Source: Micractinium sp. NFX-FRZ (Eukaryota > Chlorophyta > Trebouxiophyceae > Chlorellales > Chlorellaceae). From it: a DNA stretch of 64,000 nucleotides. Below are positions 11,378 to 23,901 of the stretch, piece after piece. The position numbers and the translations under genes are program-made. A model generated the notes under the pieces. It had not been told where the DNA came from. It was given only the letters and a program-made list of their open reading frames with translations, and made no database searches. Within the stretch, counting starts at the first letter, position 1; every line of letters begins with the position of its first letter. The stretch covers positions 1 to 64,000 of the forward strand of contig JAPTJF010000307.1 in NCBI GenBank assembly GCA_029339195.1. Reading direction: 5' to 3'.

Positions 11378-12202
11378 TGTGACAAATTGAAACGAAATCG
11401 GAACAATACGCGGGGGCCTGGGTGAGGGTGGTAGTGCCGCCGCCAGGTTGGCCCGCGGGCAGGCGAGGCGCCCACGGCGATCCAGGGAAGCTAGCCCTTG
11501 CTTCACATGCGCTACACATACGACATGCTTCATATGTGGCAGGAACTGCCACATGCACAGGTTGCAGCCGTGCGGTGACGCAGCTGTGCAGCGAGCAGCA
11601 GTGGCGCCTTGCCACGCTGGCGCTAGTGCTGGGGTGAGCCCCGGCCTGCAGCCCTTCTGCACTTGCTCCTTGCCGGTCCCTGTCACATTACTGATATCGG
11701 CCTCTTGTGCGCTATAACACATCACCCCTCTTCTCTGGTTGCCCTCCTCTGGTGCTATCCCGGTGTTCAACCAGGCGCCCACGTTTGTGGCATCAGGCAG
11801 CCCGCGCAACTTGAAGTCGGCATCCGCCTAGCATCTCCAGTGGCTGCATGCACCAGCTCACCAAGGGGCTCACGTGCATGTAGCCACTGGTGCTGGCGCA
11901 GCATGGCTGCTGCAAAGGCCTACAAAGGCGCCGGCACCGCCAGGGTGGACACCCGCAGTGGCAGCAGCTGAGCTGCTGCTCCGATCCCCAACGGTACATG
12001 TTGCTGCACCCGCCACCCGCTGCCCAACCCACAACATGTCACGTGCACTCCACTCAATTATGGCATGCTATCAGCACCGCATGGCAATGCAGCCCCACCC
12101 TGTTACGTTGCAGCTCCAGGCAAGCGGGGGCGCATGCATAGCGGTCCAGGGAGGCCAGCAGGCGGCCGACCTCAAGCAGAGCGGTTCTTTTCATTGACGG
12201 GG
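11378..12202. other. Intergenic, FTHFS 5' side to H2A pseudogene 3' side
   Basis: This region should hold the FTHFS promoter and 5' UTR. I find no recognisable gene, tRNA or clear TATA element in it. Confidence 0.5.
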
Positions 12203-12220
12203 CGGTGTTGCACAACACCG
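12203..12220 (-). terminator. Histone-type 3' stem-loop of the H2A pseudogene
   Basis: CGGTGTT-GCAC-AACACCG forms a perfect 7-bp stem with a 4-nt loop. The intact histone genes here have T-A as the outer pair; this copy has C-G, a paired change that keeps the stem. Confidence 0.85.
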
Positions 12221-12274
12221 GTTGGGTTGGGATGGGAAGAGGGGATGTGCAGGGGTGCAGTGCCAGCTGGGCGC

Positions 12275-12513
12275 TTAGGCCTCGGCCTTCTTGCCGGTCT
12301 TCTTGGGCAGCAGCACGGAGTGGATGTTGGGCAGCACGCCGCCCTCGGCGATGGTCACGCCCGCCAGCAGCTTGGACAGCTCCTCGTCGTTGCGCACCAC
12401 CAGCTGGATGTGGCGGGGGATGATGCGGGTCTTCTTGTTGTCGTGGCAGCGTTGCCCGCCAGCTCCACCACTTTCGCGGCTAGGCACTCCAGCACCCCTG
12501 CCAAGTTTACCGG
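12275..12513 (-). pseudogene. Truncated, frameshifted histone H2A
   Basis: The segment matches H2A from about residue 50 ([15 protein letters not shown] in the intact copy, here [15 protein letters not shown]) to the normal TAA stop. The first 50 codons have no match upstream. One base is missing at the AARDNKK site (GCCACGAC where the intact gene reads GCCCGTGAC), which shifts the frame. After that, the 60 C-terminal residues are nearly identical to the intact H2A at 20256-20636. Upstream TATA-like and GGATGGGTGAGCGC elements are absent. It is most likely a 5'-truncated duplicate. A short protein from an internal ATG at 12487 cannot be excluded but is unlikely to form a histone fold. Confidence 0.9.
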
Positions 12514-12993
12514 TACAATTGTCTTTGCTTAGCGAGCATGTCGACTCAGATGTATGTGTGATGTGTGAGTCTCAGTCTGTGTGTGCGGAGGGGTCGGGGT
12601 TGGGGGGAACATACGTATGTGGAGCATTCAGTTGGTGGGTTGATGCAGCGCAGCGCACCCAGCCACATGCCATGATGGCACCGCCTGGAGCTACCTGGGC
12701 CCAGCTGGGGCAGCCACTTGGAGGAGCCACACGCTGTGCCTGGGCCGACCACGCCCTGCCCCTGATTTCCCTCACCAGGTGGAACGCGCTCTGAACTTTG
12801 GGTTCACCCTCTGAGAATCGCTTGCAAGCGTCGGCTTTGCTGAACCTGCGGATTTTGCGCGCACTCACCCGCGCGGTTAAAAACGTGACAAGGCCTCGGT
12901 AGAGGCAGGACCGCGCGCCTGGCCACGGAATCTTATCGCTGCCCGCCTGGAGCAGCTGCCGGCCGCACCGGCGCCGCACGGCTGCCGCCAACG
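12514..12993. other. Intergenic upstream of the FUSC-like gene
   Basis: This is the probable promoter and 5' UTR of the membrane-protein gene. I recognise no coding or RNA feature. Confidence 0.5.
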
Positions 12994-15900
12994 ATGACCT
13001 GCCGCCCCCTGCTGCCGCCCGGGCTGCGGCATGCTGCGGCATGGTCGCACGCCCATGCCCGCTGGCTGTGGAGCGGCTACAGCAGGGCAGATGTGACCAT
13101 GGCAGTCCAGGTGGGGCTGCAAGCCACACCCCCCCGGGCCAGGTTGGCAGGCCGGCGTCGGCGCACCGACCCCGCCTTGCTTCCTCATCAAATGCCACCT
13201 TCCCTCCTGCCCTGCCCTGCCCTGCCCCGCCTTGAACCATGCAGATGGCATTGGGCTGGGCAGTGCTGCTCAGCATGCTGTCTGTTGAGAGCGTGGCGCG
13301 CAAGCTGGGCACGCTCGGAGTGGGTGCCACTCTGTCTGTCGTGGTGAGCGCCCCGGCCTGCTGCCCCGCAATGCGCACCACCTGCGGTTGCTCCTACTTC
13401 CAAACTGTAAAGCAAAGACAGCAAAGCAATGCCTGCGTGCCTTCTGGTGCACCTCGGTGTCTCAGCGGCTGCACACAATCCAACGGCACCTCCCTCTGCC
13501 CCTGCCTCGACTAATGACACATGACCCCCTGACCCGCTCGCCCCCCGGCACACGCCTGCCTGCAGCTGTACGGCTACTACATCCAGCCGCTGCAAGGCGC
13601 CACCCTGGCCGCCGCCGTTGCTGCCCAGCTGGTGGCGGCCCTGATTGGAGCGCTCGGCTTCATACCCACGTGAGCGCGCGCGCGTGCCACCGCAGTTGGG
13701 GGAACTGAAGCCAAAGAGGGCCTGGTGTGCCCGCCACCGCACTGCAGAACTGCACACACGAGGGCATAGCTGTGTTTGCTGCTCCTGGCTGACTGCCTAC
13801 CCAGCAGGCCATCCCAGCAGTTCGCCCCTACCAGGGGCGGAGGTTCACCACTACAGTTCTGTAGTAGGCCCGGCTTGCCCTGCTCCCTTTGACTGCTTGC
13901 ACTGCAGGTACGCAGCCTACGCAGCAAACGGCGGCACCTACGAGGGCGCTGGGGCAGCCAAGGGTGAGTCTGCCCTGAAAGACCGCCTGCAGCCGCCGCC
14001 ACTATGCACCTCCTTTCCCTCCTCAGCCTGCTGCCCCAGCGGTGGCATGCCTTGCAAAGTCCAGTCCGCCGTTCACAGGTCACCACATGCCCCACAAGAG
14101 GACTCATTTTCAAAGCGACACACGCTCCTGAGAGCCAGCGACATCCGCAGACTGCAAGATGCTGACACGTCACCGCCTGCCCCCCGGCCCCGCCCCCGTG
14201 CCCTTGCACAACAGGCGCGACCCTGGTGGCAGTGGGCGCCCTGCTGGCGGCCCTGCTGGTCATCCCCCGCATCCGGCTGTCGCCCCTAGCATACCAAGCC
14301 TTGAGCGTCTCTGGCTTCTTCCTGTCGCTCCGGCTGTTTGCCACGTACTGGGTGCGTGCGTTCATACTACTGTGTTGACGTGCTGTGTGGGGGGTCCCAG
14401 GGCCTGTGCAGCGCCTGAACTGATGTCCCGTCTCTGCGCCTGTTTGCCGCTTACCGGAGTTACAACCCGCACACAGGTGCTGGGCAGCCCCTGCATGGTT
14501 CCCTCCCCCCATGCGGTGTAGACCGGTGGCGAACCCAAAGCCTGGCCCCCCTGCCCTGCTGTGTGCTCGCTGCCTTGCCCAGCTGTCGGCCCAGGCAGCA
14601 GCTGTGCCCGCTGCTCTCCCCCGCGCAGCGGGCGCTCCTGCTGCCGGCTGCTCGCACCGCGCATGGCTCAGTTTCCGCCTTTGCGGGGGCCCGCCAGAAC
14701 ACAAACCCTCCCCACAAGCTGGCTCATGTGCTGCCTGCTGTGCATGCAGGTGCCAGGCATTCCTGGCCCTGTCGCAACGCCAACCCCTCCCAACAAGCTG
14801 GCCTATCTGTTGATGTTTGACGTGCTCTTCCCGATTGCGGTCGCCCTCCCTGTCGCCACTCTGGTGCTGCCCGCGCCCGCCAGCCGCAAGGTGCAAAGCC
14901 TGCGAAGTGCTGTCCTCGGCGGCGCGGGGGTGTCCGAGCACGGGGCACAGGGATGGGGGGAAGCGGAGCGCTGCACTGGTCAACATTGCCCTGCCTTGCT
15001 TTGCAAGCAGGCTCGTGGGATGCAGCCGCCGCGGTGCCGCTGACCTGCTTGCCCCCTCCTGCCTCAATGCAGGCCCGTGAGGCTTTCTGCGAGGTGGCGC
15101 GAGGTTTGGGGCAGCTGTATGGAGGGGTGGTGGACTTGCTGCTAGATGATGACGACGCGCAGCAGGCTCTGCCACCACCGCCAGTGGCAGCAGAACCAAC
15201 AGCACCACCAGCATCAGCACCAGCACCAGCACCCACACTGCCGCAGCAGCTGGCCACCCGAGCAGAGGCAGTGGCGAGCGGCAACGGCAGCGCTGCACAG
15301 CCCACCGGCGGGGCCGCCCTGAAAGTGGCTGCGCTACAGGATGGGGCGGCAGCCATCCGGAAAGGTGGGCACATGGGTGGGGGCTAGGCGGGGCTAGGTG
15401 GGACAGAGAGGGGCGGTGCGGCATGTGTGCGTGTGCATGGGTTTGGATGGTTGGTGTGTGTTGGCAGTGGTGGTGGAGTGGGGCGGGGCGAGCGGCGGAT
15501 GGGCGGACGGGCGGGGCCTCCCAGCCTGTCGCCCCCGGCACACCCTGGCTTCCTGCTCATGCTGGAGCCAGGCATGGCTGTGGCACCCCCTTCCGCCAGC
15601 CCTCACCTGCCCAGCCTGCCCCGTGCCTTCCCCCCTGCAGGCACACAGGGCATGGGCATGCTGCTGCTGGTGAGCCTGTTTGAGGTCGACGTGTACGCTG
15701 CCCCCCGCCGCCTCAGGACGGGCGGCTACAGGCGCGCGACAGCACAGGCGACGGCTGCCGAGACGTGCCTGTCGCTGGCGCTGCGCTGGGCGGCGGCCAC
15801 CCGCCGGCCATTGGACCGGGGTCTCTGCCGCCAGCTGGCGCCGCAGCTGCGAGCCATGCAGGCGGCCCTGGCTGGCCTGTGTGAGGCTCTGGCGGTCGCT

Positions 15901-18900
15901 GTGGAGCAGCAGGCGCCCTCCACTGGTGCTGGTATTGTGGCAGCCCTGGAGGCGCTGGAGCTCCGCCGTGGAGATCTCAATGCGGCGGCGGCGGCCACGC
16001 CTGCCACCCCGCAGGCGGCGGTGTCCTTTGCCCTGATGCGAGGCGTGCTGTACTACGCTGCCACCAAGGTGGGTGCGTGCTTGGGCCGACTCGTGCTGGC
16101 TGGCTGAAGCGGGCAGCTGCCTGGACCCTCTGCGCTGGGGTGCGATGAGAGACCCGTGCCTGCCTGCCGCTGCGACACTTGCTTGCGCACCGGTCGCCCC
16201 CCGCCCCACCTTCTATGTGCCCACCCTCCCACCCCGCCCAACCAAACATGGTCAGGTCCAACTCTCTCTCTCACACACACACACACACACCATTCCTGCT
16301 GCGACTTCAGGTTCGTGCCATGGCGCCGTTTGTGGCCGAGGCAATAGAGCCTCTGCACCCGGGTGCCGCCGCTGCAGTGGGTGCACACTTTGCAGCATCT
16401 GCATGGCTGGCACCCCCGCCGCCCCCAGTGCCCGCTGCTGTGCCAGACGGGGAGCAAAGCGTGCTGGCGACGCAGGCGCTGCCTGGCGGTGCTGCGGATG
16501 ATGATGAGGAGGAGGCCAGCTCTTCTGGGAGCAAGAGTAGCAGCCTCGACGCCCCGCCAGCAAATGGCAGCCATGACACATCGCCGCCTGCAGCATCAGC
16601 AGCAGCAGCAGCAGCGGCAGCGAAGCGCACCGCCGGCTTGAGTGCTGCGCCCAGCAGTCTGTCGGCAGCAGTGCCTGCCATCGTGCGGCCATCAGCAGCA
16701 GTCGAGGCCGCACCACGTGGCAAGCTGCGGCGGCTGCTGCGCCGAGCAGGCGTGGTTCGAGTGACGCTGGTGCCTGCCCTGCACATGCTGCTGGCCTTTG
16801 CTGCGGCCGGCGCACTCGTGGTTTGCAAGGCCGCCTTCGTTGGGCTAGGTTACAAGTCGTATTGGTAAGACGGGTTGGGAGTTGCATGGCGGGCGTATTG
16901 CTGCCTGGCGGTGCGGGCGGGCGAGGGTTGCACTGCACACACGCTAAGCTGTGCTCTGTGCTGCCCTGCCAACCGCCTCCTGCCCTGCCCCCAATCGCCA
17001 ACCCTCCCACCAAACGCACATGCATGCATTCACAATCGCACACATGCCCGCGCACCCTACTACCGCTGCAGGGTTGCCTTCACCGTCAACTCCGTCTTCG
17101 AAAAGAGCGCTGGGCGCCTCCGGCAGCGTGCCGCCAACCGCGTGCTCGGCACCGCCATGGGGGCTGGGTGGTCGTGTGCCACCATCGGAGTCGTGATGGG
17201 GGTCAACGGCGGCAGCTGGGAAACCAGGTGAAAACGGGTGGGGCATGCGTTGATACAGCCCCTCACCGTACGTGCATGCTCTGCAGCGCATGGGGAGATA
17301 GAATGCATTTCCTGTTGCTGCCGTCATCAACCACCCTCCTGCGGCCAGCGAGCCGGGATGCTGAGCTCAGTCTGGGCATGTTGCCTTTGGTTTGACTGCT
17401 TTCGCTTGCGATTGCAGCCTGTTCCACTGCATACACATGTGCAGCGTCACAGGCCATGCACCTGCTGCCAACTCTCTTTCTCCTGCTGCCCCCGACTGGC
17501 ACCGCAGGCCGGCCAAGTTCATAGCCCTGGTGCTCATGTCGAGCCTTTGGGCCTTCTTCATCGGTCTCAACCGCCAGCGCCACGTGCGCTTCTCCTGTGA
17601 GTGTTCCTGTCCGTCCACACATTCTGAGGGAGGGTCTGGTGGATGCCTCTTCGTTCCCCAAACCACCGCCGGTCAAGCCCGCTTCGCTCCGCCCGCAAGC
17701 GCCTGCCTCAACCCGGGGGGACACGAACACCACCCTGCTCGTCTCTCCCAGGCGGTACACCGACATGCCGCCACCTTGGAGCATCAAGCGGGCCTGATCC
17801 TTGCAGACTGCTGAGCTGGCCATGCCATGCCCCTCCCCCTCCCATGTGCCCGCTCGGCTCCCCCTTGCAGATGCCTGGTCGGTGGCCATGGTGGCTATGG
17901 CCGTGATTGTGTTGGAAGAGTTCCGGTCACCCACCAGCCCCTGGCTCGAAGTTGGCTGGCGGTGAGTGCAACTGATTGTGGGTTGCTCGTCTGTTCAGCA
18001 CAAGCCTGTGCTGCTCAATGAATCATGAAATGAATGCAACATTGAGATGCGAGCGCAAAGCATCGCAGGCAAGATGAGAGCAGCTTACCCAAGGCTGATC
18101 AACAGGGAGTGGGTGTGCATGGCATGTCGCCCGCCCCTGGCCGCCCGCAGCCTGCTGCGCGCGCACTGCCGCCTCCTGTGGGCACCCGGGGTGCAGCTGA
18201 CCTGCGCTGCTCCCATCCGACTCATCCGTGTGCCGTGGGTTCTCTGCCGCCCTCGGTCACCCTGCCCTCTTGCCCTGCCGCTCTTGCCCTGCTGCTCTTG
18301 CAGGATGGCGTGTGTGTGCATCGGCGTCGGCATAGAGGCCGTCATCACCGCCTGCGTCTTCCCAGTCACCACTGCTGACCTGGAGCTCGACCAGCTGCTG
18401 AGCGCGCTGGGCTGCTTGGCCTGCTTTGGTCAGGGCGTGGCTGCCAGCCAGGCGGGTCGCCAGGGCGGCAGCGGCAGCAGTGGCACAGACCCTTTGCCAA
18501 CGGCTCCGGCTGCGGCTGCTGCTGCAGAGAGCAACGGCAGGCTGGGGGAGGAAGAGGGGGATACAACCGGCAAGCTGGCAGCAGCGGCTGATGAGGCAGC
18601 AGCAGCAGAGGCGGGGCTGGTATCAGCACCGGCAGCAGCAGCGGCAGCAGCAGCAGCCGGAGGACCCCCCGGGGGCCCTGCCCAGCTCAGCCAACAGCAT
18701 TCGACAGCAGCCGAGCAGCGTGTGCAGCTGCACGCGCAGGCGCAGAGGGTCAAGCAGCATGCGGGGCGGCTGCTGGCGCTGAGCACGGGCACGGTGCAGG
18801 GGCCTGTGCCTGCTCGCCGGCACGTACGGGAGCGCCACGCAGCGCTGGCGGCAGCTGTGCGGGCGTTGCTGCAGATAGTGGACTCCCTGCTTCTGGCCAC

Positions 18901-19828
18901 CTACAGCGATGAGCTAAGGGAGGCTCGGCTGGCGGCCGCCGGCAGCGGTGCCCCAGCTCCTGTGGTTGGCGCCCCTGGGGCGGGGCGCGCAGCTGGCGTG
19001 CCACGCGCCGGCCGGCACCTGGCGCTGGCTGTGGGCTCACAGGTGCGCCTGTTAAACATACGTTGCCCGGGCTGGCTCCAGGGTGCCTTCACCGGGTTCG
19101 GTACGTGTGCGTGCACTGCATGCTGAGCGGTGGTGTGTGAAAAGGGACCTGCTCAAGGCAGGCCAACCGAAGTGCGACCTCCCACCTCACCTGCCCTCCT
19201 CTCCCCCCCAATTCCTGCAGTTTGCGGAGTGCGTGCGCTGCCTGCGCCACGTGCTCACACGCCAGCTGCCGCTGGACCAGGCGCTGCCAGCCCTGCGTGC
19301 AATGGACAGCCTGCTGCGCCAGCTGGCGGCGGCTGCTGGGCTTGACATGCAGATGCTGCTGCAGCAGGCGGGGGCCCCGCCAGCTCAGCCGCTGGGCGGC
19401 AGCAGTGGGAGTGCCAAACTGGAGGTGCCAGTGGCAACCATCGGCAGTTCGGCCACGCTGCTGCCGCTGGCTGCTGCCATGCTAAGCGCGGTGCCCCAGG
19501 TGGGGTGCCGGCACTTTGTGGAATATGGGGGTAGTGCTCTGGAGGGGGTAGATGCATGCAAATGGGAGATGGAAAGGGGGTGATGCATGGACAAGCTCCT
19601 GCCGCCCCCTTCTGAGTGCCCACCTCTGTGCCCTGTGCCTCCCCACCACCCGTGCCCCTGCAGCTGCGCGTGCTGTACCTCAACGCGGTGCTGGCGGTCC
19701 TGCCAGATGGCGCCGCCGCTGCCCAGGTTGTGCGGGAGCTTGGGGAGCATGCCACCGCCAGCTGGCAAGCGATCGCTGATGCGCAGCAAGCGGCGCTGGC
19801 GGCCAGCCTGCAGGCTGGGGCTGGCTGA
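12994..19828 (+). CDS. FUSC/ALMT-like integral membrane transporter
   Basis: Fifteen exons: 12994..13110, 13245..13343, 13566..13669, 13908..13963, 14215..14351, 14750..14890, 15073..15364, 15641..16068, 16311..16864, 17072..17227, 17508..17596, 17871..17961, 18304..19042, 19221..19499 and 19664..19828. They give 3447 nt (1148 aa). There are two hydrophobic blocks of several helices each, at about residues 40-230 and 600-760. They are separated by a soluble region with an Ala/Ser/Glu-rich linker and followed by a soluble tail of about 390 residues with an Ala-rich stretch. The second block holds NRVLGTAMGAGWSCATIGVV and, near its end, ITACVFPVTTADLELDQLL. These resemble the fusaric-acid-resistance/ALMT superfamily (G-rich helix and the V-x-P motif after the last helix). 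That family exports aromatic acids in bacteria and carries malate or other anions in plants. The substrate here is unknown. The superfamily call is fairly sure; the subfamily is not. Confidence 0.75.
14427..14458 (+). repeat. Intronic echo of FUSC-like exon 5 end
   Basis: 24 of 32 bases match exon positions 14321-14352 at offset 106 bp. The shared core is CTGTTTGCC. It sits in the intron that follows that exon. Confidence 0.65.
14702..14735 (+). repeat. Intronic echo of FUSC-like exon 6
   Basis: The first 22 bases match exon positions 14781-14802 at 20 sites (CCCACAAGCTGGC against CCAACAAGCTGGC). Offset is 79 bp, and the copy sits upstream of the acceptor at 14750. Confidence 0.75.
16262..16291. 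repeat. (CT)n/(CA)n microsatellite before exon 9
   Basis: A CT run followed by about eight CA dinucleotides lies 20 bp before the acceptor of exon 9 of the FUSC-like gene. Confidence 0.9.
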
Positions 19829-20193
19829 CAGGAAACGTTGCTGCGCGCAGAACCCTTACGGGCTTTGATCTGCATGCTGTCACATGTGTCGCCCACCTGT
19901 GGCCACCAAGGGAGGGCCTCGCACCCTTCCTGGTTCCCTCGCTGCACGCCCAAGGGCGCACCCTTTTGTCTCTGCTGGGTTGCCCTGTTTTTGTTCGTTC
20001 CTCTGCTGCGAGCGCCAACAAAAGACGTTGCTGTTGCTTGAGCCAGCGCGCCCGCTTGTTTGCGTGGCCCCGGGCTTCGCCGAGACAGGGGCCAGCATGC
20101 GAGGAAGGCAGCAGACCATGCACAGCAGCCCAGGGAGGGAAGCAGGCAGGCACCAGAGCAGGGTAGCAGCGTGGCTCTTTCCAGTGGGAGGGG

Positions 20194-20211
20194 TGGTGTT
20201 GAATAACACCA
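20194..20211 (-). terminator. H2A 3' stem-loop
   Basis: TGGTGTT-GAAT-AACACCA on the plus strand gives a 7-bp stem with a 4-nt loop. It starts 45 bp past the H2A stop, as expected for the processing hairpin of replication-dependent histone mRNA. Confidence 0.95.
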
Positions 20212-20255
20212 GTGGGGGTTTGGAGAGGTAGCGGGTCGCCAAGCAAGCTGGGCGC

Positions 20256-20636
20256 TTATGCCTCGGCCTTCTTGCCGGTCTTCTTGGGCAGCAGCACGGA
20301 GTGGATGTTGGGCAGAACACCGCCCTCGGCGATGGTCACGCCCGCCAGCAGCTTGGACAGCTCCTCGTCGTTGCGCACCGCCAGCTGGATGTGACGGGGG
20401 ATGATGCGGGTCTTCTTGTTGTCACGGGCGGCATTGCCCGCCAGCTCCAGCACCTCGGCAGCCAGGTACTCCAGCACCGCCGCCAGGTAGACGGGCGCGC
20501 CGGCGCCGATGCGCTCGGCGTAGCGCCCCTTCTTCAGGTAGCGGGCGATGCGGCCCACGGGGAACTGCAGCCCCGCCTTGGAGGACTTGCTCACGGCCTT
20601 CTTGCCGGCGGTCTTGCCCTTGCCACGGCCAGACAT
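20256..20636 (-). CDS. H2A: Histone H2A
   Basis: A single intronless exon of 126 residues. It has the N-terminal tail [19 protein letters not shown], the fold core [20 protein letters not shown], the acidic-patch region [20 protein letters not shown], and the C-terminus [12 protein letters not shown]. There is no SQE/F motif, so it is canonical H2A rather than H2A.X. It is divergent from H2B with 326 bp between the start codons, which holds TATA-like boxes for both. It has its own 3' stem-loop. The truncated copy at 12275-12513 derives from this kind of gene. Confidence 0.98.
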   Translation of the reverse strand: MSGRGKGKTAGKKAVSKSSKAGLQFPVGRIARYLKKGRYAERIGAGAPVYLAAVLEYLAAEVLELAGNAARDNKKTRIIPRHIQLAVRNDEELSKLLAGVTIAEGGVLPNIHSVLLPKKTGKKAEA

Positions 20637-20709
20637 GGTTGCTGGGTTGAGGTTGGTGGGGGGAGGGGAGTTAGGAGGGTTGGGTGCCGAATACAGGCGC
20701 TTCCGGCGG

Positions 20710-20719
20710 CTTTTGTAAG
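20710..20719 (-). promoter_or_regulatory. TATA-like box of H2A
   Basis: CTTACAAAAG on the minus strand lies 74 bp before the H2A ATG. It matches the TACAAGAG boxes at the same distance in H2B and H3. Confidence 0.6.
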
Positions 20720-20783
20720 CGGGAGGCCCGCTGGCAGGCGGCGACAGCCCCGGCCAGCCAGGGGCCGCAGCTGGGCGGCCCCC

Positions 20784-20797
20784 GGATGGGTGAGCGC
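20784..20797 (+). promoter_or_regulatory. Histone promoter motif GGATGGGTGAGCGC (H2A/H2B)
   Basis: An exact 14-base match to two elements in the H3/H4 spacer. A degenerate minus-strand partner (AGATGGGTGGCGG, near 20797-20809) abuts it and faces H2A. Sharing by all histone spacers suggests a common activator site. Confidence 0.7.
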
Positions 20798-20884
20798 CGC
20801 CACCCATCTGGGCCCTCTGCATTGCTCGCCTCTCCTTGGCCCGCTGCCGCCGCTCCCTGCCGCCGCTTGCCGAGGGCACGAGGC

Positions 20885-20892
20885 TACAAGAG
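20885..20892 (+). promoter_or_regulatory. TATA-like box of H2B
   Basis: TACAAGAG lies 78 bp before the H2B ATG. H3 carries the same sequence at a similar distance. Confidence 0.6.
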
Positions 20893-20962
20893 CGGCCAGG
20901 CCCGCTGTTCCCACCACCCCTCTCCAACCTCCCACCCCACAACCCCACCACACCCAGCAGCC

Positions 20963-21334
20963 ATGGCTCCCCCTGCCAAGAAGGCGGCCCCCGCCAAGAA
21001 GGACGCCAAGCCCGCCGCCGCCAAGGGCGAGAAGAAGAAGGGCAAGAAGGCCAAGGGCACCGAGAGCTACAAGCTCTACATCTTCAAGGTGCTCAAGCAG
21101 GTGCACCCCGACACCGGCATCTCCTCCAAGTCCATGGCCATCCTCAACTCGTTCATCGTGGACCAGTTTGAGAAGATCGCCGCTGCCGCCGCCCAGCTGA
21201 GCCGTGTGAACAAGAAGCCCACCCTGACCTCCCGCGAGATCCAGACCGCCGTGCGCCTGGTGCTGCCCGGAGAGCTGGCCAAGCACGCCGTCAGCGAGGG
21301 CACCAAGGCCGTCACCAAGTTCACCTCCGCCTGA
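20963..21334 (+). CDS. H2B: Histone H2B
   Basis: An intronless gene of 123 residues. The Lys/Ala/Pro-rich tail ([20 protein letters not shown]) precedes the fold [20 protein letters not shown]. The C-terminal [18 protein letters not shown] carries the conserved ubiquitination lysine in AVTKFTSA. It pairs head-to-head with H2A and has the stem-loop 43 bp after the stop. Confidence 0.98.
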   Translation: MAPPAKKAAPAKKDAKPAAAKGEKKKGKKAKGTESYKLYIFKVLKQVHPDTGISSKSMAILNSFIVDQFEKIAAAAAQLSRVNKKPTLTSREIQTAVRLVLPGELAKHAVSEGTKAVTKFTSA

Positions 21335-21376
21335 GCGTCGGCGCCGCCCGGCTGCCTGCCACAGCCCCCAAACAAC

Positions 21377-21394
21377 TGGTGTTTTTCAACACCA
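21377..21394 (+). terminator. H2B 3' stem-loop
   Basis: TGGTGTT-TTTC-AACACCA gives a perfect 7-bp stem with a 4-nt loop, 43 bp after the stop. Confidence 0.95.
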
Positions 21395-22635
21395 CCCTCC
21401 CCTGGAAACCAAACACTCTGCATGCCTGCTGCCTGTCTGGTGCTGCGCCTATGCTCGCTGCTGGGCGCCCGCTGCTCTCCCAGGGGTGCCGCTGGCCACC
21501 TCTGCATGTCCAGCCTTGTGGGGTTGTTGTTTTGATGAGGGGTGCCTTGGTGCCCAGCAGTGCAGGCAGCATGGCAAGGCGCCCGTGTTGTGATGGTGTC
21601 TGCTGGTGTGCTGCTCTGGTGGGCGTCGGTTGTAGCAGTGCGGGGGCCGCTCGCCCCCACTTGTTGCCCCGCCGCCGTACCTGCCCGGGGTGCCCCTTCG
21701 TCTGGCGACTGTTTGCAAGCTGCGGTGCAGGAGCAGCACGCGGGGCGGACAAGAGGTGGGGCAGAACACATGGCCACCCGTATAGGGTAGGGTTTTAGGG
21801 GTTTGGGGTGAGGTACCAGTCCGCACAGAGCGTAAGGCGCATGCGACTGCACAGCGTGCCGCCGGCGGCGGCGGGGAGACGTGTGTACGCCAGTGTGCAC
21901 ATGCCTGCCAACCAGGGCAGCCCACCAAGCCAAGCGCAGGCGAGCAACCAAGAGCAGGCACCATAGCAGCAGCCCAGGGTGGCGCCTGCACTCACCAACT
22001 GGTGCAACAGCCTGCGCTGCAGCACACCTCACAGCAGCGTTCAGGGGGAGGAAGGACAGGCAGCAGCGCTCGTCAAGCCACCTCCTTGTGCTCACCCACC
22101 TTTCAACCACCGCTTCTGCTGATATCATATCATAACCGTGTGCCGACCAGAGCAGCCAATTAAGCAGGAAAAGAGAGCACTGAAGACCACAACCGCAGGC
22201 GAGCACCCAAGAGAATGCACCCAAAGCGTGCAGACCGGTGGCAGGGCAGCAGCCGCAAAGCCCCTCTGTCCGGCAGCACAAGCGGGCAGGAGGGCAGGGC
22301 AACGCACGACAGCAGCGTGCCGTAGGGAGGCCAGCGGGCAGGCTGAAGCAGAGGTACCGCTGGCGCTTCAGTGTACTTGCAGGCAACAGCAGAGGCCGCA
22401 GGGGTGGGGAGCTAGCAGTGGGGTTGGAGGCAGTGCAGCACGGCACAGCATGCCACAATGGAGAGGGGGGCAGGCAGGCAAACACCAGCACACCTGCTAG
22501 GCCGCGCAGCATGAGTTGCCGTGCCGGCACAAGGACAACGTCAGCAGCAGCAATCAGCGGGCACCCCACCGCCAGCAGCAGGGCAAGCAGGCAGGGCACC
22601 GGGCAAGGGTCGTGCTCTTTTCCAGGTGAGAGGGG
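21395..22635. other. Intergenic between convergent H2B and H3
   Basis: 1.2 kb between the two 3' stem-loops. I see no supported gene. Long open frames here are GC-rich noise without family motifs. One telomere-like tract lies at 21783-21808. Confidence 0.5.
21783..21808. repeat. Degenerate telomere-like tract
   Basis: TAGGGTAGGGTTTTAGGGG followed by TTTGGGG resembles three to four imperfect TTTAGGG units. It may be interstitial or chance. Confidence 0.4.
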
Positions 22636-22653
22636 TGGTGTTGAATAACACCA
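22636..22653 (-). terminator. H3 3' stem-loop
   Basis: TGGTGTT-GAAT-AACACCA, the same hairpin as H2A, starts 45 bp beyond the H3 stop. Confidence 0.95.
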
Positions 22654-22697
22654 GTGGGGTTGTGTGTTGCTGTGCGGGAGGCAGCCAGGCAACCGCT

Positions 22698-23210
<513 letters not shown>

Positions 23211-23286
23211 TCAACGCCTGTGCGTTGCGATCACACCCTGTGCTTCCCAGCGCAGCCTGCGACAGCCGATGCAAGCCCGCCGCTGA

Positions 23287-23838
<552 letters not shown>

Positions 23839-23883
23839 GCACTTGTGGCGCCGCTCACCAAGCCTCCTCCACACAAAACAAAC

Positions 23884-23901
23884 TGGTGTTAGTCAACACC
23901 A
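23884..23901 (+). terminator. H4 3' stem-loop
   Basis: TGGTGTT-AGTC-AACACCA, 45 bp after the H4 stop. The stem is identical to the other histone genes; the loop differs. Confidence 0.95.

Noticed and set aside
12275..12487. Functional short H2A variant
   Set aside because: It lacks helix 1 and half of helix 2 of the histone fold, and its upstream sequence has no histone promoter elements.
13577..15541. 654-codon open frame on the minus strand
   Set aside because: It lies antisense over five exons of the FUSC-like gene and their introns. It has no domain and a composition explained by high GC.
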